Below are positions 52,551-62,502 of a DNA stretch of 64,000 nt, one piece after another. Numbering within the stretch: the first letter of the stretch is position 1; every line of letters starts with the position of its first letter. The stretch is from Oscillospiraceae bacterium (GTDB taxonomy: Bacteria > Bacillota > Clostridia > Oscillospirales > Acutalibacteraceae). The notes under the pieces are model-generated. The model searched no databases and was not told the origin of the DNA. It saw only the letters and a program-made list of their open reading frames with translations. A program made the translations under genes and the position numbers. The DNA lies in contig SVNZ01000005.1 in assembly GCA_015066595.1 (NCBI GenBank), forward strand, positions 1-64,000. Direction: 5' to 3'.

Positions 52551-53990
52551 TCAGTACTGTTTGCCCCAATATACCATGTGCTTAGCTTCTCTTCCACAGC
52601 ATACGCACTTGTCAGAGAGGTGTTCTTCTTCAAACGGAATACATCTGCTCTTGACTCCGCCTGTGACTTCCTTGAGCTTTTCTTCACACTCTTTGTCGCC
52701 ACACCACATAGCTTTGATAAAGCCCGGATGCTCTTTAGCTGTTGTGACAAACTCGTCAAAATCAGTTGCAACAAAAGTCTTGTTTTGCATATTCTCAAGA
52801 GCACGCTGATACATACCATCGTGTACAGCCTGCAGTGCTTTTTCAACTTCCATCTCGAGGTTATCAAGAGAAACAAAAATCTTCTCTCGAGTATCACGAC
52901 GAACGATAACGCACTGGTTTTTCTCGATATCCTTAGGGCCGAGCTCAACTCGTACAGGTACGCCCTTCATCTCGTACTGAGAGAACTTCCAACCTGGAGA
53001 TTGGTCAGAGTCGTCGTATTTCACTCTAAACTGTCCTTTGAGTCTGTCATAAAGCTCTTGACCTTTTTCGAGTACACCCTCTTTGTGAGTAGCGATAGGA
53101 ATAATAGCAACCTGAATAGGTGACACCTTCGGTGGCAGGATAAGACCGTCGTCATCACCGTGCACCATAATTATTGCACCGATCATACGAGTAGAAACAC
53201 CCCATGATGTCTGGTGTGGGTAGTGAGGCTTATTATCTCTGCCAGTAAATGTGATGTCAAAGCTTCTTGCAAAACCATCGCCAAAATAGTGTGATGTACC
53301 GCCCTGAAGTGCGACACCGTTGTGCATCATAGGCTCGATAGTATATGTCTCGAGTGCTCCCGCAAACTTTTCTTTTTCGGTCTTTTTGCCGACTACTGCA
53401 GGGATAGCAAGAGTCTCTCTGTAGAAGTCCTCATACACCTTGAGCATAGTGAGAGTTTCTTCCTGTGCTTCTTTTGCTGTTTCGTGCATAGTGTGACCTT
53501 CCTGCCACAGAAACTCAGATGTTCTAAGGAAAGGACGAGTTGTCTTTTCCCATCTGACAACTGAGCACCACTGGTTATACAGCTTAGGCAAATCACGATA
53601 AGTATTGATAATCTTAGCATAATGCTCACAGAAAAGTGTTTCTGATGTAGGGCGAACAACGAGCTTTTCGTTGAGCTTTTCGCTACCGCCGATAGTAACC
53701 CACGCACACTCAGGAGCAAAGCCCTCAACGTGGTCCTTTTCTTTTTGTAAAAGGCTCTCAGGGATGAACATCGGCATATATACGTTTTCGTGTCCCTTTT
53801 CTTTGAAACGTCTGTCAAGATCAGCCTGAATATTCTCCCAGATAGCGTAGCCATACGGACGAATGACCATACAACCCTTCACTCCTGAGTAGTCAACAAG
53901 CTCAGCCTTCTTAACGATGTCGGTGTACCATTTAGCAAAATCGGTGTCTCGGCTGGTGATAGCCTCGACCATTTTCTTTTTATCTGCCAT
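52551..53990 (-). CDS. proS: Prolyl-tRNA synthetase, archaeal/eukaryal type
   Basis: 479 aa, class II. Motif 2 [26 protein letters not shown] and motif 3 [20 protein letters not shown] are clear; there is no bacterial editing insert between motifs 2 and 3, and the C-terminus has a zinc-like module ([25 protein letters not shown]) and ends in tyrosine, as in the ProS type 3 group. Cys-rich end is complete. Strong ribosome site (AGGAGG). Confidence 0.96.
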   Translation of the reverse strand: MADKKKMVEAITSRDTDFAKWYTDIVKKAELVDYSGVKGCMVIRPYGYAIWENIQADLDRRFKEKGHENVYMPMFIPESLLQKEKDHVEGFAPECAWVTIGGSEKLNEKLVVRPTSETLFCEHYAKIINTYRDLPKLYNQWCSVVRWEKTTRPFLRTSEFLWQEGHTMHETAKEAQEETLTMLKVYEDFYRETLAIPAVVGKKTEKEKFAGALETYTIEPMMHNGVALQGGTSHYFGDGFARSFDITFTGRDNKPHYPHQTSWGVSTRMIGAIIMVHGDDDGLILPPKVSPIQVAIIPIATHKEGVLEKGQELYDRLKGQFRVKYDDSDQSPGWKFSQYEMKGVPVRVELGPKDIEKNQCVIVRRDTREKIFVSLDNLEMEVEKALQAVHDGMYQRALENMQNKTFVATDFDEFVTTAKEHPGFIKAMWCGDKECEEKLKEVTGGVKSRCIPFEEEHLSDKCVCCGREAKHMVYWGKQY

Positions 53991-54081
53991 TTTTGCCCCT
54001 CCTTTGTATTAACCTATATATTATACTATTATACAAAAACTTTTTCAAGTAAAAATCACAGAGAAAAAGGCATTATAAACG

Positions 54082-54112
54082 AAAAAAGGTCAGACTAAAA
54101 AGCCTGACCTTT
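54082..54112 (-). terminator. Terminator after acpP
   Basis: Minus-strand AAAGGTCAG / CTGACCTTT stem followed by TTTTTT. Confidence 0.88.
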
Positions 54113-54124
54113 AGAAAATCAAAA

Positions 54125-54352
54125 TTATGAATGAGACTCGATATATGATACGAGAGCGCCTACTGTGCGAAGGCCTTCAATATCCTCGTCAGGTACTTCG
54201 ATCTCAAACTCGTCTTCAAGTGACATCACAAGATCAACTACGTCGAGTGAATCCGCACCCAAATCATCCTGAATATCTGTATCTGTTGTGATAGTATCCT
54301 CTTCTACCTCGAGCTGTTCAGCTAAAATCATTTTAACTTTCTCTAATACCAT
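54125..54352 (-). CDS. acpP: Acyl carrier protein
   Basis: 75-aa acidic four-helix protein; the phosphopantetheine serine lies in LGADSLDVVDLVMSLE. Carries acyl chains in fatty-acid synthesis. ATG 54352 has GGAGG six bases upstream. Stands alone, away from fab genes. Confidence 0.97.
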   Translation of the reverse strand: MVLEKVKMILAEQLEVEEDTITTDTDIQDDLGADSLDVVDLVMSLEDEFEIEVPDEDIEGLRTVGALVSYIESHS

Positions 54353-54562
54353 TGTGATCCTCCAAAAAATTAAATTACTCTGCGGTATTTTGTAGACAAA
54401 AAGCATGTTTTTGTGCTATAATATCCGACGTAAAAATACCGTATGTGTAGCCGATAATGAAACATCAGCTGATTCATATCACATAATTCATATTATTAGT
54501 TATAACTATCTTTGTCAACAATTATGTCAATTTTTTAATTGTTGTTTCTATAGGGGAATTTT
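54353..54562. promoter_or_regulatory. acpP-aroE divergent intergenic region
   Basis: A plus-strand TAGACA (54393-54398), 18-bp spacer, TATAAT (54417-54422) may drive the aro operon with a leader of about 130 nt. A 9-bp inverted pair CGGTATTTT (54383-54391) and AAAATACCG (54433-54441) encloses it. No T-box features are visible despite the aromatic amino acid operon downstream. Confidence 0.4.
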
Positions 54563-55396
54563 ATGAGCACTAAAAAATACGCTGTTGTGGGTCATCCGAT
54601 ATCCCACAGCCTATCACCTTTCATACATCAAAAGCTGTTTGAGCTTGATAATATTGATGCACAATACGTAGCACTTGACATAGCTGACCTTGAGCGTGAA
54701 TACGACAGTGCGCTCAAAAGCTTAGATGGCTACAATGTAACTATCCCCTACAAACTCGATATTATTAAAAAACTTTCAAAAATTTCTCAAAAAGCTCTGC
54801 TTTCAGGTAGCGTAAACACTGTCAAAAACGGTGAAATTCCAGAGGGCTTTACTACAGACGGATACGGTTTTTTGTCTGCAATAAAAGCTAAGTGTGGTGG
54901 TACAGTACCGAAAGACGTTCTTATCTTCGGCTATGGCGGAGCGGCACGAGCTATCGCTTTTGAATGTATAGAAAACGGATGCAATATCAGCTTTGCGGTG
55001 CGTAAAAAAAGCATTGAAAAAGCTCAGACGTTATCAAAAGAAATTAAAGATAAGCTAGGCGCAGATGTGTACGTTTTCTCTACTGATGACATACCGCAAA
55101 ACAAGAGCTTTTCTCTTATCGTCAACGCTACTCCTGTGGGTATGTTCCCAAATGTTGACTCGTGTATAGCAAGTGATGACATTATCAAAAACGCTGATGC
55201 TGTGTTTGATGCTGTGTACAACCCGCTTGAAACCGTACTGCTAAAAAAAGCAAAAGAATATAACAAGAACGCAATCGGCTCTATTGAGATGCTTGTATAT
55301 CAAGCAGCTAAAGCTCACGAAATCTGGGTCGGTGCAACATACAAAGACGAAGATCTGCAAAAAATCTGCAGACTGACAGAAGAAAAGCTAAGGTGA
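54563..55396 (+). CDS. aroE: Shikimate dehydrogenase
   Basis: 277 aa. Substrate motif GHPISHSLSPFIHQ, catalytic Lys in GYNVTIPYK, TDGYGFLSA, and NADP loop FGYGGAARAIAFEC. Reduces 3-dehydroshikimate to shikimate. First gene of a six-gene aromatic operon; GGGGAA before ATG. Confidence 0.96.
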   Translation: MSTKKYAVVGHPISHSLSPFIHQKLFELDNIDAQYVALDIADLEREYDSALKSLDGYNVTIPYKLDIIKKLSKISQKALLSGSVNTVKNGEIPEGFTTDGYGFLSAIKAKCGGTVPKDVLIFGYGGAARAIAFECIENGCNISFAVRKKSIEKAQTLSKEIKDKLGADVYVFSTDDIPQNKSFSLIVNATPVGMFPNVDSCIASDDIIKNADAVFDAVYNPLETVLLKKAKEYNKNAIGSIEMLVYQAAKAHEIWVGATYKDEDLQKICRLTEEKLR

Positions 55397-55400
55397 TTAT

Positions 55401-55904
55401 ATGAAAAAGCTTGCACTGTGTGGATTTATGGGCTGTGGCAAAACCACTGTAGCTTCTGCCCTTTCAAAAAACCACGGGCTTTCACACATCGACACCGACA
55501 AGTTCATAGAAGAAAAAGAGAACATTACCATAACAGAAATGTTCAAAAATCACAGCGAAGCGTACTTTCGTGAAAAAGAAAGTGAAGTTATAAAAACACT
55601 GTCTCAAAAAGATTCATATGTACTTTCTTTGGGAGGTGGAGCAGTTATGTTTGATAAGAACGTGAAAGCTCTCAAAGAAAACGGATATACCATCGTCTTT
55701 ATCGACACCGATTTAAGCATCTTAAAAGAAAGACTCTTAAATGATACTCAAAGACCGCTTCTTAACACAAACGACATCGACGACTTGTACAACAAGCGTC
55801 TTAGCACATACCAAAGCATCTGCGATATAAAAGTCACCGTAAAAAATGAAAGCGGTGAGCAAATCGCCGATATGATAATGCAAGAACTCAAAAAGAAGGC
55901 ATAA
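55401..55904 (+). CDS. aroK: Shikimate kinase
   Basis: 167 aa. P-loop GFMGCGKTT, shikimate-binding HIDTDKFIEEKE and FREKESEVI, LSLGGGAV, and lid arginine in LNDTQRPLL. Four bases after aroE. Confidence 0.96.
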   Translation: MKKLALCGFMGCGKTTVASALSKNHGLSHIDTDKFIEEKENITITEMFKNHSEAYFREKESEVIKTLSQKDSYVLSLGGGAVMFDKNVKALKENGYTIVFIDTDLSILKERLLNDTQRPLLNTNDIDDLYNKRLSTYQSICDIKVTVKNESGEQIADMIMQELKKKA

Positions 55905-55906
55905 AA

Positions 55907-56953
55907 ATGAAACAACTCATTGTCAACACAAAAAGCTCCTCATATGATATCCTGATTGAAAAAGGGATACTCTCAAGATGTGCAGAATATATTGCTCAGG
56001 TTATAAGAGGCAAAAAAGCGATGATAATAACCGACTCAAACGTCGCACCGCTGTACCTCGACACTGTCAGCAAATCACTCACTGAATACGGTTTTGATGT
56101 GTACAGCCACATCTTTACTGCAGGTGAAAAATCAAAGCACTTGGGTACAATATCAGATATCTATGATTCTCTCTCTGAACACGACTTCACCAGAAAAGAC
56201 TTCATCGTTGCACTCGGTGGTGGTGTGGTCGGAGACATTGCAGGCTTTGCGGCGGCTACATATATGCGTTCTATCGACTTTGTACAGATACCGACCACCT
56301 TGCTGTCACAAGTGGACTCATCTGTCGGCGGAAAAACAGGCGTTGATACAAAATACGGCAAAAACTTAGTCGGCGCTTTTTATCAACCGAAGCTTGTTGT
56401 GATTGACCCATTGACCCTTGATACTCTATCCGACCACTTTTTTGCCGATGGTATGGGCGAAGTGATAAAATACGGATGCATCAAAAACTCAGAGCTTTTC
56501 TCTATACTCGAAAAAGTTGATGTGAAAGAAAACATCGAAGACATTATACTCGAATGTCTTAAAATCAAGCGTGATGTAGTAAACGAAGATGAGCGTGAAA
56601 GCGGTATTCGAATGATACTCAACTTCGGCCATACTCTGGGACATTCGATAGAAAAGATGAGTGAGTTTTCGCTTTCTCACGGTGAGTGCGTTGCAAAAGG
56701 TATGGTGCTCATTACAAAAGCATCTGAAAACGCAGGTATCACAAAAAAGGGCACTGCAGAAAAAATAGAAAAGCTGTGCAAAAAGCATCACCTTGATACA
56801 AGCATCACAAAAAGTACAAAAGATATAGCTCAAAACGCAAAAAATGATAAAAAAGGCAGTGGCGACAAGCTCAACATTGTTTTGTTAAGCGATATCGGTC
56901 ACTACCTCATACACACTATAGAAAAGGACGAATTTGCTCAGTTTCTGAGCTGA
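55907..56953 (+). CDS. aroB: 3-Dehydroquinate synthase
   Basis: 348 aa NAD- and metal-dependent enzyme. ALGGGVVGDIAGFAAATYMR, PTTLLSQVDSSVGGKTGVD and metal-binding histidines in NFGHTLGHSIE and LSHGECVAKGM are all present. Two bases after aroK. Confidence 0.97.
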   Translation: MKQLIVNTKSSSYDILIEKGILSRCAEYIAQVIRGKKAMIITDSNVAPLYLDTVSKSLTEYGFDVYSHIFTAGEKSKHLGTISDIYDSLSEHDFTRKDFIVALGGGVVGDIAGFAAATYMRSIDFVQIPTTLLSQVDSSVGGKTGVDTKYGKNLVGAFYQPKLVVIDPLTLDTLSDHFFADGMGEVIKYGCIKNSELFSILEKVDVKENIEDIILECLKIKRDVVNEDERESGIRMILNFGHTLGHSIEKMSEFSLSHGECVAKGMVLITKASENAGITKKGTAEKIEKLCKKHHLDTSITKSTKDIAQNAKNDKKGSGDKLNIVLLSDIGHYLIHTIEKDEFAQFLS

Positions 56954-56963
56954 TACTAAAATT

Positions 56964-58268
56964 ATGTCAACAGCAATTATCAAAAATTCTGCACTGTGCG
57001 GCAGAGTGCAAGCACCATCATCAAAAAGCGTTGCCCACAGAATGCTCATTTGTGCTGCATTATCCCGCAGCAAATGCTATATAAAAAACATAACTGATAG
57101 CGACGATATGAAAGCTACCATCGGATGTTTAGAAACTTTGGGGGCAAAAATCACACGTACGGGCTCTAGCGTGTGCGTTGATGCACGTGATTTTGTAGAA
57201 AAAGAAAGTACTGAGCATTTTACATTAAACTGCAAAGAAAGCGGTACAACCCTTCGAGTGATGATACCTATCTGTGCAGCGTTAGGACTCAATGTAACCT
57301 TCACCGGTGAAGGCAGACTGCCGAAAAGACCGCTCGATGAGTATCTCTCCCTTTTTCCACAACACTCAGTCAAATGTACATATAACGGTGATTATCTACC
57401 ACTTACTATCAAAGGAAAGCTCAGCGGTAATACTTTCAAAATCTCGCCAAAAGTGAGTTCGCAATACGTCACAGGACTGCTTTTTGCGCTGTCGCTACTA
57501 AGTAGTGACAGTACACTTGAGCTTTCTTCAGCTTTAGTCGGCAGTCAGTATGTTGACATCACAACCGATGTGATGAGCAAATTCGGTATCAACATAAAAA
57601 AGAGTGACAACTCATACTTCATAAAAGGCTCACAAGAGTATATTTCAAAGCCTGAATACTGTGATGAAAACGCAGGCTTAAACGTTGAGGGCGACTGGTC
57701 ACAGGCAGCATTTTTCCTGTGTGGCGGTGCAATAAACGGAAACCTTTCTGTCACAAATCTTGATTTGGATTCTTATCAGGGCGACAAGAAAATCGTCGAT
57801 ATCCTAAAAGCCTTTGGTGCTGATATAGTGCTCAAAGACAACAGCGTTTTTGTATCAAAAAGCGAACTCAAGGGCACAGATATCAACGCTCTCGACACAC
57901 CTGATCTGGTTCCTGTTGTGGCGGTTGTAGCAGCATGCTCTTCAGGAGTCACTAACATCTACGGTGTAAACAGGCTCAAGTTCAAAGAAAGCGACCGACT
58001 CGAGTCCACTACAAAAATGATAAAGTCACTCGGCGGTAGTGCAAGTTATACAGACGACTGTATGACTATCATCGGACAAGACTCACTTTCTGGTGGCAAT
58101 GTAGACTCTTTTAATGACCATCGTATCGTTATGGCATCGAGTGTCGCTGCTCTAATAAGCGAAAACGATGTCGTGATAGAAAACGCAAACGCTGTCAAAA
58201 AGTCATATTCTGACTTTTTTGATGATTACAACAGTTTGGGAGGAAAAGCAAATGTCATCCTTCGGTGA
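56964..58268 (+). CDS. aroA: EPSP synthase (3-phosphoshikimate 1-carboxyvinyltransferase)
   Basis: 434 aa. Substrate motifs SSKSVAHRMLICAA, ESGTTLRVMIP and GRLPKRPLDEY in the first half, and NRLKFKESDRLESTT in the second. The PEP-site motif reads ESGTTLR where class I enzymes have NAGTA, so it looks like the Gram-positive class II form. Its end overlaps aroC by 17 bases. Confidence 0.96.
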   Translation: MSTAIIKNSALCGRVQAPSSKSVAHRMLICAALSRSKCYIKNITDSDDMKATIGCLETLGAKITRTGSSVCVDARDFVEKESTEHFTLNCKESGTTLRVMIPICAALGLNVTFTGEGRLPKRPLDEYLSLFPQHSVKCTYNGDYLPLTIKGKLSGNTFKISPKVSSQYVTGLLFALSLLSSDSTLELSSALVGSQYVDITTDVMSKFGINIKKSDNSYFIKGSQEYISKPEYCDENAGLNVEGDWSQAAFFLCGGAINGNLSVTNLDLDSYQGDKKIVDILKAFGADIVLKDNSVFVSKSELKGTDINALDTPDLVPVVAVVAACSSGVTNIYGVNRLKFKESDRLESTTKMIKSLGGSASYTDDCMTIIGQDSLSGGNVDSFNDHRIVMASSVAALISENDVVIENANAVKKSYSDFFDDYNSLGGKANVILR

Positions 58269-59322
58269 TAAAATAAAACTCAATGTTTTTGGTGCAAGCC
58301 ACGCAAAAGAAATCGGCGTTGAAATAAACGGTTTGCCAAAAGGTTTCAATCTTGATTTTGATAAAATTCTCAAACAGCTTGAGCGTCGTGCTCCGGGCAG
58401 ATCGCACGTTGCAACTCCTCGCAAAGAGTCTGATTTTCCTGTTATTTTAAGCGGTGTGAAAGATATGGTCACCACCGGCGAAACTCTGAAAATGGTGATA
58501 AAAAACACTAATCAGCATAGCAAAGACTACAGATCTTTGAAGATATGTCCTCGTCCGGGTCACGCTGACTACACAGCGCACATCAAATATAACGGTCAGC
58601 TTGATATGAGCGGTGGCGGTCCTTTTTCAGGCAGAATGATGGCTCCTGTCGTTTTTGCTGGTGAAATATGTCGCCAGATACTGTTTGAAGAGTACGGTAT
58701 TGATATCGTGTCACATATCAAAGAAATCGCCGGTATTAAAGACAAAAGCTTTCTTGATACAAATATCACGCACGAGCTTTATGATAGACTGAAAGCTGAC
58801 TCCTTCCCTACTATTGACAGCTGTGCCCACGGTAATATGATAGGCGCAATCGAAGATGCTATGGCGGACCAAGACTCTGTCGGCGGCATTGTCGAATGTG
58901 CTGTGCTCAATATGAAAGAAGGTATCGGCGGTCCGATTTTTGACGGCGTTGAAAGCGTTATATCATCTGCTATGTTTTCTATCCCTGCGTGCAAGGGTGT
59001 AGAGTTCGGACTGGGCTTTGAAAGTGCAAGAATAAGAGGCTCACAAAATAACGATGAATTCACTTTTGAAAACGGAAAAGTCGTCACAAAAACCAACAAC
59101 TGTGGTGGAATCTTGGGTGGTATCACAAACGGTATGCCTCTTTTATTTTCTGTTGCGTTCAAGCCGACTCCGTCTATTGCAAAAGCGCAAAATACCGTAA
59201 ATCTAGATACTAAAGAAAACACTACTATTGAGATAGTCGGCAGACACGATCCGTGTATCGTCACACGAGTTGCTCCTATCGTTGAAGCTATGGCGGCTAT
59301 CGCTATAATAAATCTTCTCTAA
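58252..59322 (+). CDS. aroC: Chorismate synthase
   Basis: 356 aa FMN-dependent enzyme. The start NVFGASHAKEIGVEINGLP, RPGHADYTAHIKYNG and DSVGGIVECAVLN motifs are diagnostic. ATG 58252 has GGGAGG upstream, within the aroA end; the longer frame from 58219 is not needed. Confidence 0.97.
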   Translation: MSSFGDKIKLNVFGASHAKEIGVEINGLPKGFNLDFDKILKQLERRAPGRSHVATPRKESDFPVILSGVKDMVTTGETLKMVIKNTNQHSKDYRSLKICPRPGHADYTAHIKYNGQLDMSGGGPFSGRMMAPVVFAGEICRQILFEEYGIDIVSHIKEIAGIKDKSFLDTNITHELYDRLKADSFPTIDSCAHGNMIGAIEDAMADQDSVGGIVECAVLNMKEGIGGPIFDGVESVISSAMFSIPACKGVEFGLGFESARIRGSQNNDEFTFENGKVVTKTNNCGGILGGITNGMPLLFSVAFKPTPSIAKAQNTVNLDTKENTTIEIVGRHDPCIVTRVAPIVEAMAAIAIINLL

Positions 59323-59334
59323 GGGATGAGTAAA

Positions 59335-60456
59335 ATGGACTTAAATGAAATCAGAAAAGAAATAGACACTATAGACAGTGAGCTCATAAAGTTGCTTGAA
59401 AAGCGTATGGACTGTGCAAAAGCTGTCGGTGAGTATAAGCAAGCACACGGTATTCCTATACTCGACAAAGAAAGACAACAGCTCATACTCGACAAAGTTT
59501 CCAAAAAGGCTGAAAAATACAGCAGTCAGCTGAGGTTTTTGTTCGAAGATATTATGCACGTGTCACGTATGTCTCAAAACCGCATCATCGGCGATTCTAA
59601 ATTTCAAGACACTATCGAGCAAAATATAGCACAGATGCCTAAAGGCAACGTAAAAGTTGCGTGTCAGGGTATCGCAGGTGCTAACTCTCACATCGCATGC
59701 AATGAGTTCTTTGACAACTGTGAACCTTCTTTTTACAAGACGTTTGCTGATGTTTTTGACGCAGTAGAAAGAGGCGAAGCCGAGTTTGGCGTATTGCCTG
59801 TTGAAAACACAAGCGGTGGCTCAGTGTCGGCTGTATATGACCTGCTTATGTCACATAATTTCTATATCGTCAGCGCAAAAGCACTCGACATCAGCCACAA
59901 CCTGTGTGCACTCAGACAAAGTACGATAAATGATATAGAACAGGTGTGGTCACATCCACAAGCACTCACTCAGTGCGCTACATACATCGCAAAACACGAT
60001 TTCACCCCTATCGCCCATTCTAACACCGCAGTAGCTGCAAAAAAGGTGATGGAAGAAAAGCGTCTTAACTGTGCGGCTATTTGCTCAAGCGTTGCTGCAA
60101 AAGAATATGGGCTGCAGATTTTAGAAAGCGATATTCAGGACTTTAACCGTAGCACAACACGCTTTATTGTTATATCAAAGAAACCATACATCAGCGAAAA
60201 TGCGAACAAAATCAGCCTGTGCTTCAATGTTCCTCACGAAGAAGGTGCGCTGTCACGAGTGCTCAATATGTTCTCGCTTTTAGGACTTAACTTGACAAAA
60301 ATCGAGTCACGTCCAATGAAAAACGCTGAGTTTGACTATCTTTTCTATCTCGATTTCACAGGAAACCTGCGTGACAAGAGCGTTATGGACTTTTTGTGCA
60401 CGCTATCTGAAGAAGTCGAAGTTTTCTCTTTTATGGGCAACTACTACGAAGACTAA
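59335..60456 (+). CDS. pheA: Bifunctional chorismate mutase / prephenate dehydratase
   Basis: 373 aa P-protein leading to phenylalanine. AroQ-type mutase domain (MDLNEIRKEIDTIDSELIKL to about residue 90), dehydratase domain (CQGIAGANSHIA to NRSTTRFIVI) and C-terminal ACT domain with GALSRVLNMF and the ESRP motif for phenylalanine feedback. AAGGGATG fits ATG 59335 better than 59326. Last gene of the aro operon. Confidence 0.96.
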   Translation: MDLNEIRKEIDTIDSELIKLLEKRMDCAKAVGEYKQAHGIPILDKERQQLILDKVSKKAEKYSSQLRFLFEDIMHVSRMSQNRIIGDSKFQDTIEQNIAQMPKGNVKVACQGIAGANSHIACNEFFDNCEPSFYKTFADVFDAVERGEAEFGVLPVENTSGGSVSAVYDLLMSHNFYIVSAKALDISHNLCALRQSTINDIEQVWSHPQALTQCATYIAKHDFTPIAHSNTAVAAKKVMEEKRLNCAAICSSVAAKEYGLQILESDIQDFNRSTTRFIVISKKPYISENANKISLCFNVPHEEGALSRVLNMFSLLGLNLTKIESRPMKNAEFDYLFYLDFTGNLRDKSVMDFLCTLSEEVEVFSFMGNYYED

Positions 60457-60530
60457 GCACCGAGGTGCACAGCCCTCGAGTTTTCAATGCGTCCGAGGTC
60501 CGCAGAGCTTGCAAAATTGCATATCTAAAC

Positions 60531-60566
60531 AAAAAAGCCGACGGTTTATCCCGTCGGCTTTGCTTT
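60531..60566. terminator. Terminator, pheA / hexomutase
   Basis: AAAGCCGACGG / CCGTCGGCTTT stem with a 6-nt loop and flanking A and T tracts. The 60457-60530 spacer holds the AGCACCGA and AGCCCTCGAGTT boxes shared with 46957-46976. Confidence 0.9.
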
Positions 60567-60572
60567 TATCAT

Positions 60573-62075
60573 TTAAATTTTAAGTCCTGTAGTAGTCTTG
60601 AGGAAAGATTCTACTTTTTCTCGAATGATCGCTACGCCACCCTCACTATCACTCTCAATATTGAGTGGCATAATAGGGTCGTGAACAGAAAGACGTAGCA
60701 AGAACCAGCCGTCGCCGTCTTCCTTACCAAAAGAAACTCTGATGCCCTCACGGTTGTCATCAGCAACGTCCCAGCCCTCTGTCTTTTCTGCGTAAGTTGT
60801 GAGCTCGTCAATGATACGAAGTCCGCAAGCTTTGAAGTCAGGCTCTAAGATTTCGTAACGGATCTCTATAGTTTCAACAGGCTCAGAAAGCTGTGCAACC
60901 AAATCGTCGATTTCTTTGCCTTCTTTTCTAAGCTGTGCAGCTTTGATGATAAAACGTGTACAAAGGTACGCACCGTCGTCTAAGAAGTAGTTATCTCTCA
61001 TCGCACAGTGACCTGATGTTTCAGCAGCTATCGGACAGTTGATGCCCTGTTCATTTAATTCGATAGCTTTGTTGATGATGTTTTTGTATCCTCTGCGATA
61101 GCGGTAGTGCTTACCGCCCAAAGTGTTTTCGATAAAATCTTTTACGCCAGGTGATGTGATAGAATCAGTAACAATAGTACCACCGTCGTTACCTTCGAGT
61201 GCGATAACTGATGCGAGTGCGACAAGTCGATTGCGGTTGATTTCCTTACCGTGTCTGTCTACTGCACCGCCTCTGTCAACGTCAGTATCAAAGATAACAC
61301 CTAAATCAGCGTTATTCTCAATAACTGCATCACAGATGCTCTTCATAGCAACAGGGTCTTCAGGGTTTGGAACATGGTTTGGGAACATTCCGTCAGGGTC
61401 AAGGAATTTTGAACCTGTTGTATCAGCACCAAGCTTCTCAAGAACATCTCCTGCATAAAAACCACCAACACCGTTACCAGCATCTACTACAATGTGGAAG
61501 CCCTTGAGTGGGTGCATATAGTCATCGGCATTGACCTCTTTGCGGATAAACTCGCACAGGTTTTCTGCGTACTGCTTCATATATGGAACTTCGGTGACAC
61601 TTCCGCCCTCTACAGCATCAGGTTTGATGTCGTCCTGTGCATACTCTAAAATCGCTTCGATATCACAACCGTCTAAACCACCACCTCGAGTAAAGAACTT
61701 CAAACCGTTGCGGTTAAACGGATGGTGAGATGCAGTAATCTGCACAGCACCGTCACAGCCTAGATCTACCGTTGTCATAAACATAGACGGAGTTGAAGAA
61801 AGATTGCAGTAAAGCACCTTTACGCCTGCGCGTTCAAACTGCGCTAAAACGCATTTTGCTATACGCTCGCCTGAGATTCTACTATCTCTGCCGACAGATA
61901 CTTTGAGAGTATTCACCGGTTTATCAACCTTTTTAGAAAGCCACAGCAAAAAGCCGTTTGCCATACGAGCAACTCTCTCGTCAGTCATATTGACTTCATA
62001 TCCTTTAACACCCTCGCTTGCTACGCCTCTTATGTCAGTACCGCTTTTAAAAACACCATATTCTTTGTTAAGCAT
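60573..62075 (-). CDS. Phosphomannomutase / phosphoglucomutase
   Basis: 500-aa phosphohexomutase. Phosphoserine loop ITASHHPFNRNG, metal loop FDTDVDRGGAVD, sugar loop AETSGHCAMRD and the C-terminal RLSVHDPIMPLN phosphate loop. The H-H-P in the first loop and C-terminal sequence differ from GlmM, so it acts on glucose- or mannose-phosphates; which cannot be settled by eye. AGGAG before ATG 62075. Compare the HTH-fused GlmM at 2040. Confidence 0.9.
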   Translation of the reverse strand: MLNKEYGVFKSGTDIRGVASEGVKGYEVNMTDERVARMANGFLLWLSKKVDKPVNTLKVSVGRDSRISGERIAKCVLAQFERAGVKVLYCNLSSTPSMFMTTVDLGCDGAVQITASHHPFNRNGLKFFTRGGGLDGCDIEAILEYAQDDIKPDAVEGGSVTEVPYMKQYAENLCEFIRKEVNADDYMHPLKGFHIVVDAGNGVGGFYAGDVLEKLGADTTGSKFLDPDGMFPNHVPNPEDPVAMKSICDAVIENNADLGVIFDTDVDRGGAVDRHGKEINRNRLVALASVIALEGNDGGTIVTDSITSPGVKDFIENTLGGKHYRYRRGYKNIINKAIELNEQGINCPIAAETSGHCAMRDNYFLDDGAYLCTRFIIKAAQLRKEGKEIDDLVAQLSEPVETIEIRYEILEPDFKACGLRIIDELTTYAEKTEGWDVADDNREGIRVSFGKEDGDGWFLLRLSVHDPIMPLNIESDSEGGVAIIREKVESFLKTTTGLKI

Positions 62076-62352
62076 AAGTTTTCTCCTTTGTTTTATACTC
62101 TATGACTGATTATATCACAAAAAACACAGTAAATACAACACATATAGCAAAACTAATTTCGGCGGTATGTATATATTGTACAAATAAGATATATCTAATT
62201 AGTTGATAATAACGAAACATATTACACGCATATTTCAAATTTTAACTCTTTTGTCGAATTTATTATACACTATTCACAAACACATCATCATTTCTATTGT
62301 TTTGCTTAGTAATATCGTCAGCACTATGCACAAGCAAAAGCCCTATGTTTTG

Positions 62353-62392
62353 TTGACAATTACGAAAATGTAGCTATAATAATAATTGTCAA
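62353..62392 (+). promoter_or_regulatory. Promoter framed by a 9-bp palindrome
   Basis: TTGACA (62353-62358), 16-bp spacer, TATAAT (62375-62380). TTGACAATT (62353-62361) and AATTGTCAA (62384-62392) are perfect inverted arms enclosing the whole promoter. In the 62076-62352 part upstream I see only AT-rich sequence with the divergent hexomutase promoter region and no gene. Confidence 0.7.
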
Positions 62393-62502
62393 GACAACGT
62401 CCGCTTGACTGCTGACGGGTTCACACACACCCGACAGTACTTTTAGGAATATAGCCAAATGGTAAATGGCAGCACGAAAACATAATAAAGGAGGAGACAT
62501 TT
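62393..62502 (+). promoter_or_regulatory. Structured 5' leader of the 62503 gene
   Basis: About 110 nt. Contains the hairpin CTGaCGGGT / ACCCGaCAG (about 62411-62437; one A-A mismatch, 8-nt loop). No T tract, so control, if any, would be by translation or RNA stability. Confidence 0.4.

Noticed and set aside
52545-53123. 192-codon open frame on the plus strand
   Set aside because: Antisense to the end of proS, which is well supported; sequence looks like the reverse reading of a conserved gene.
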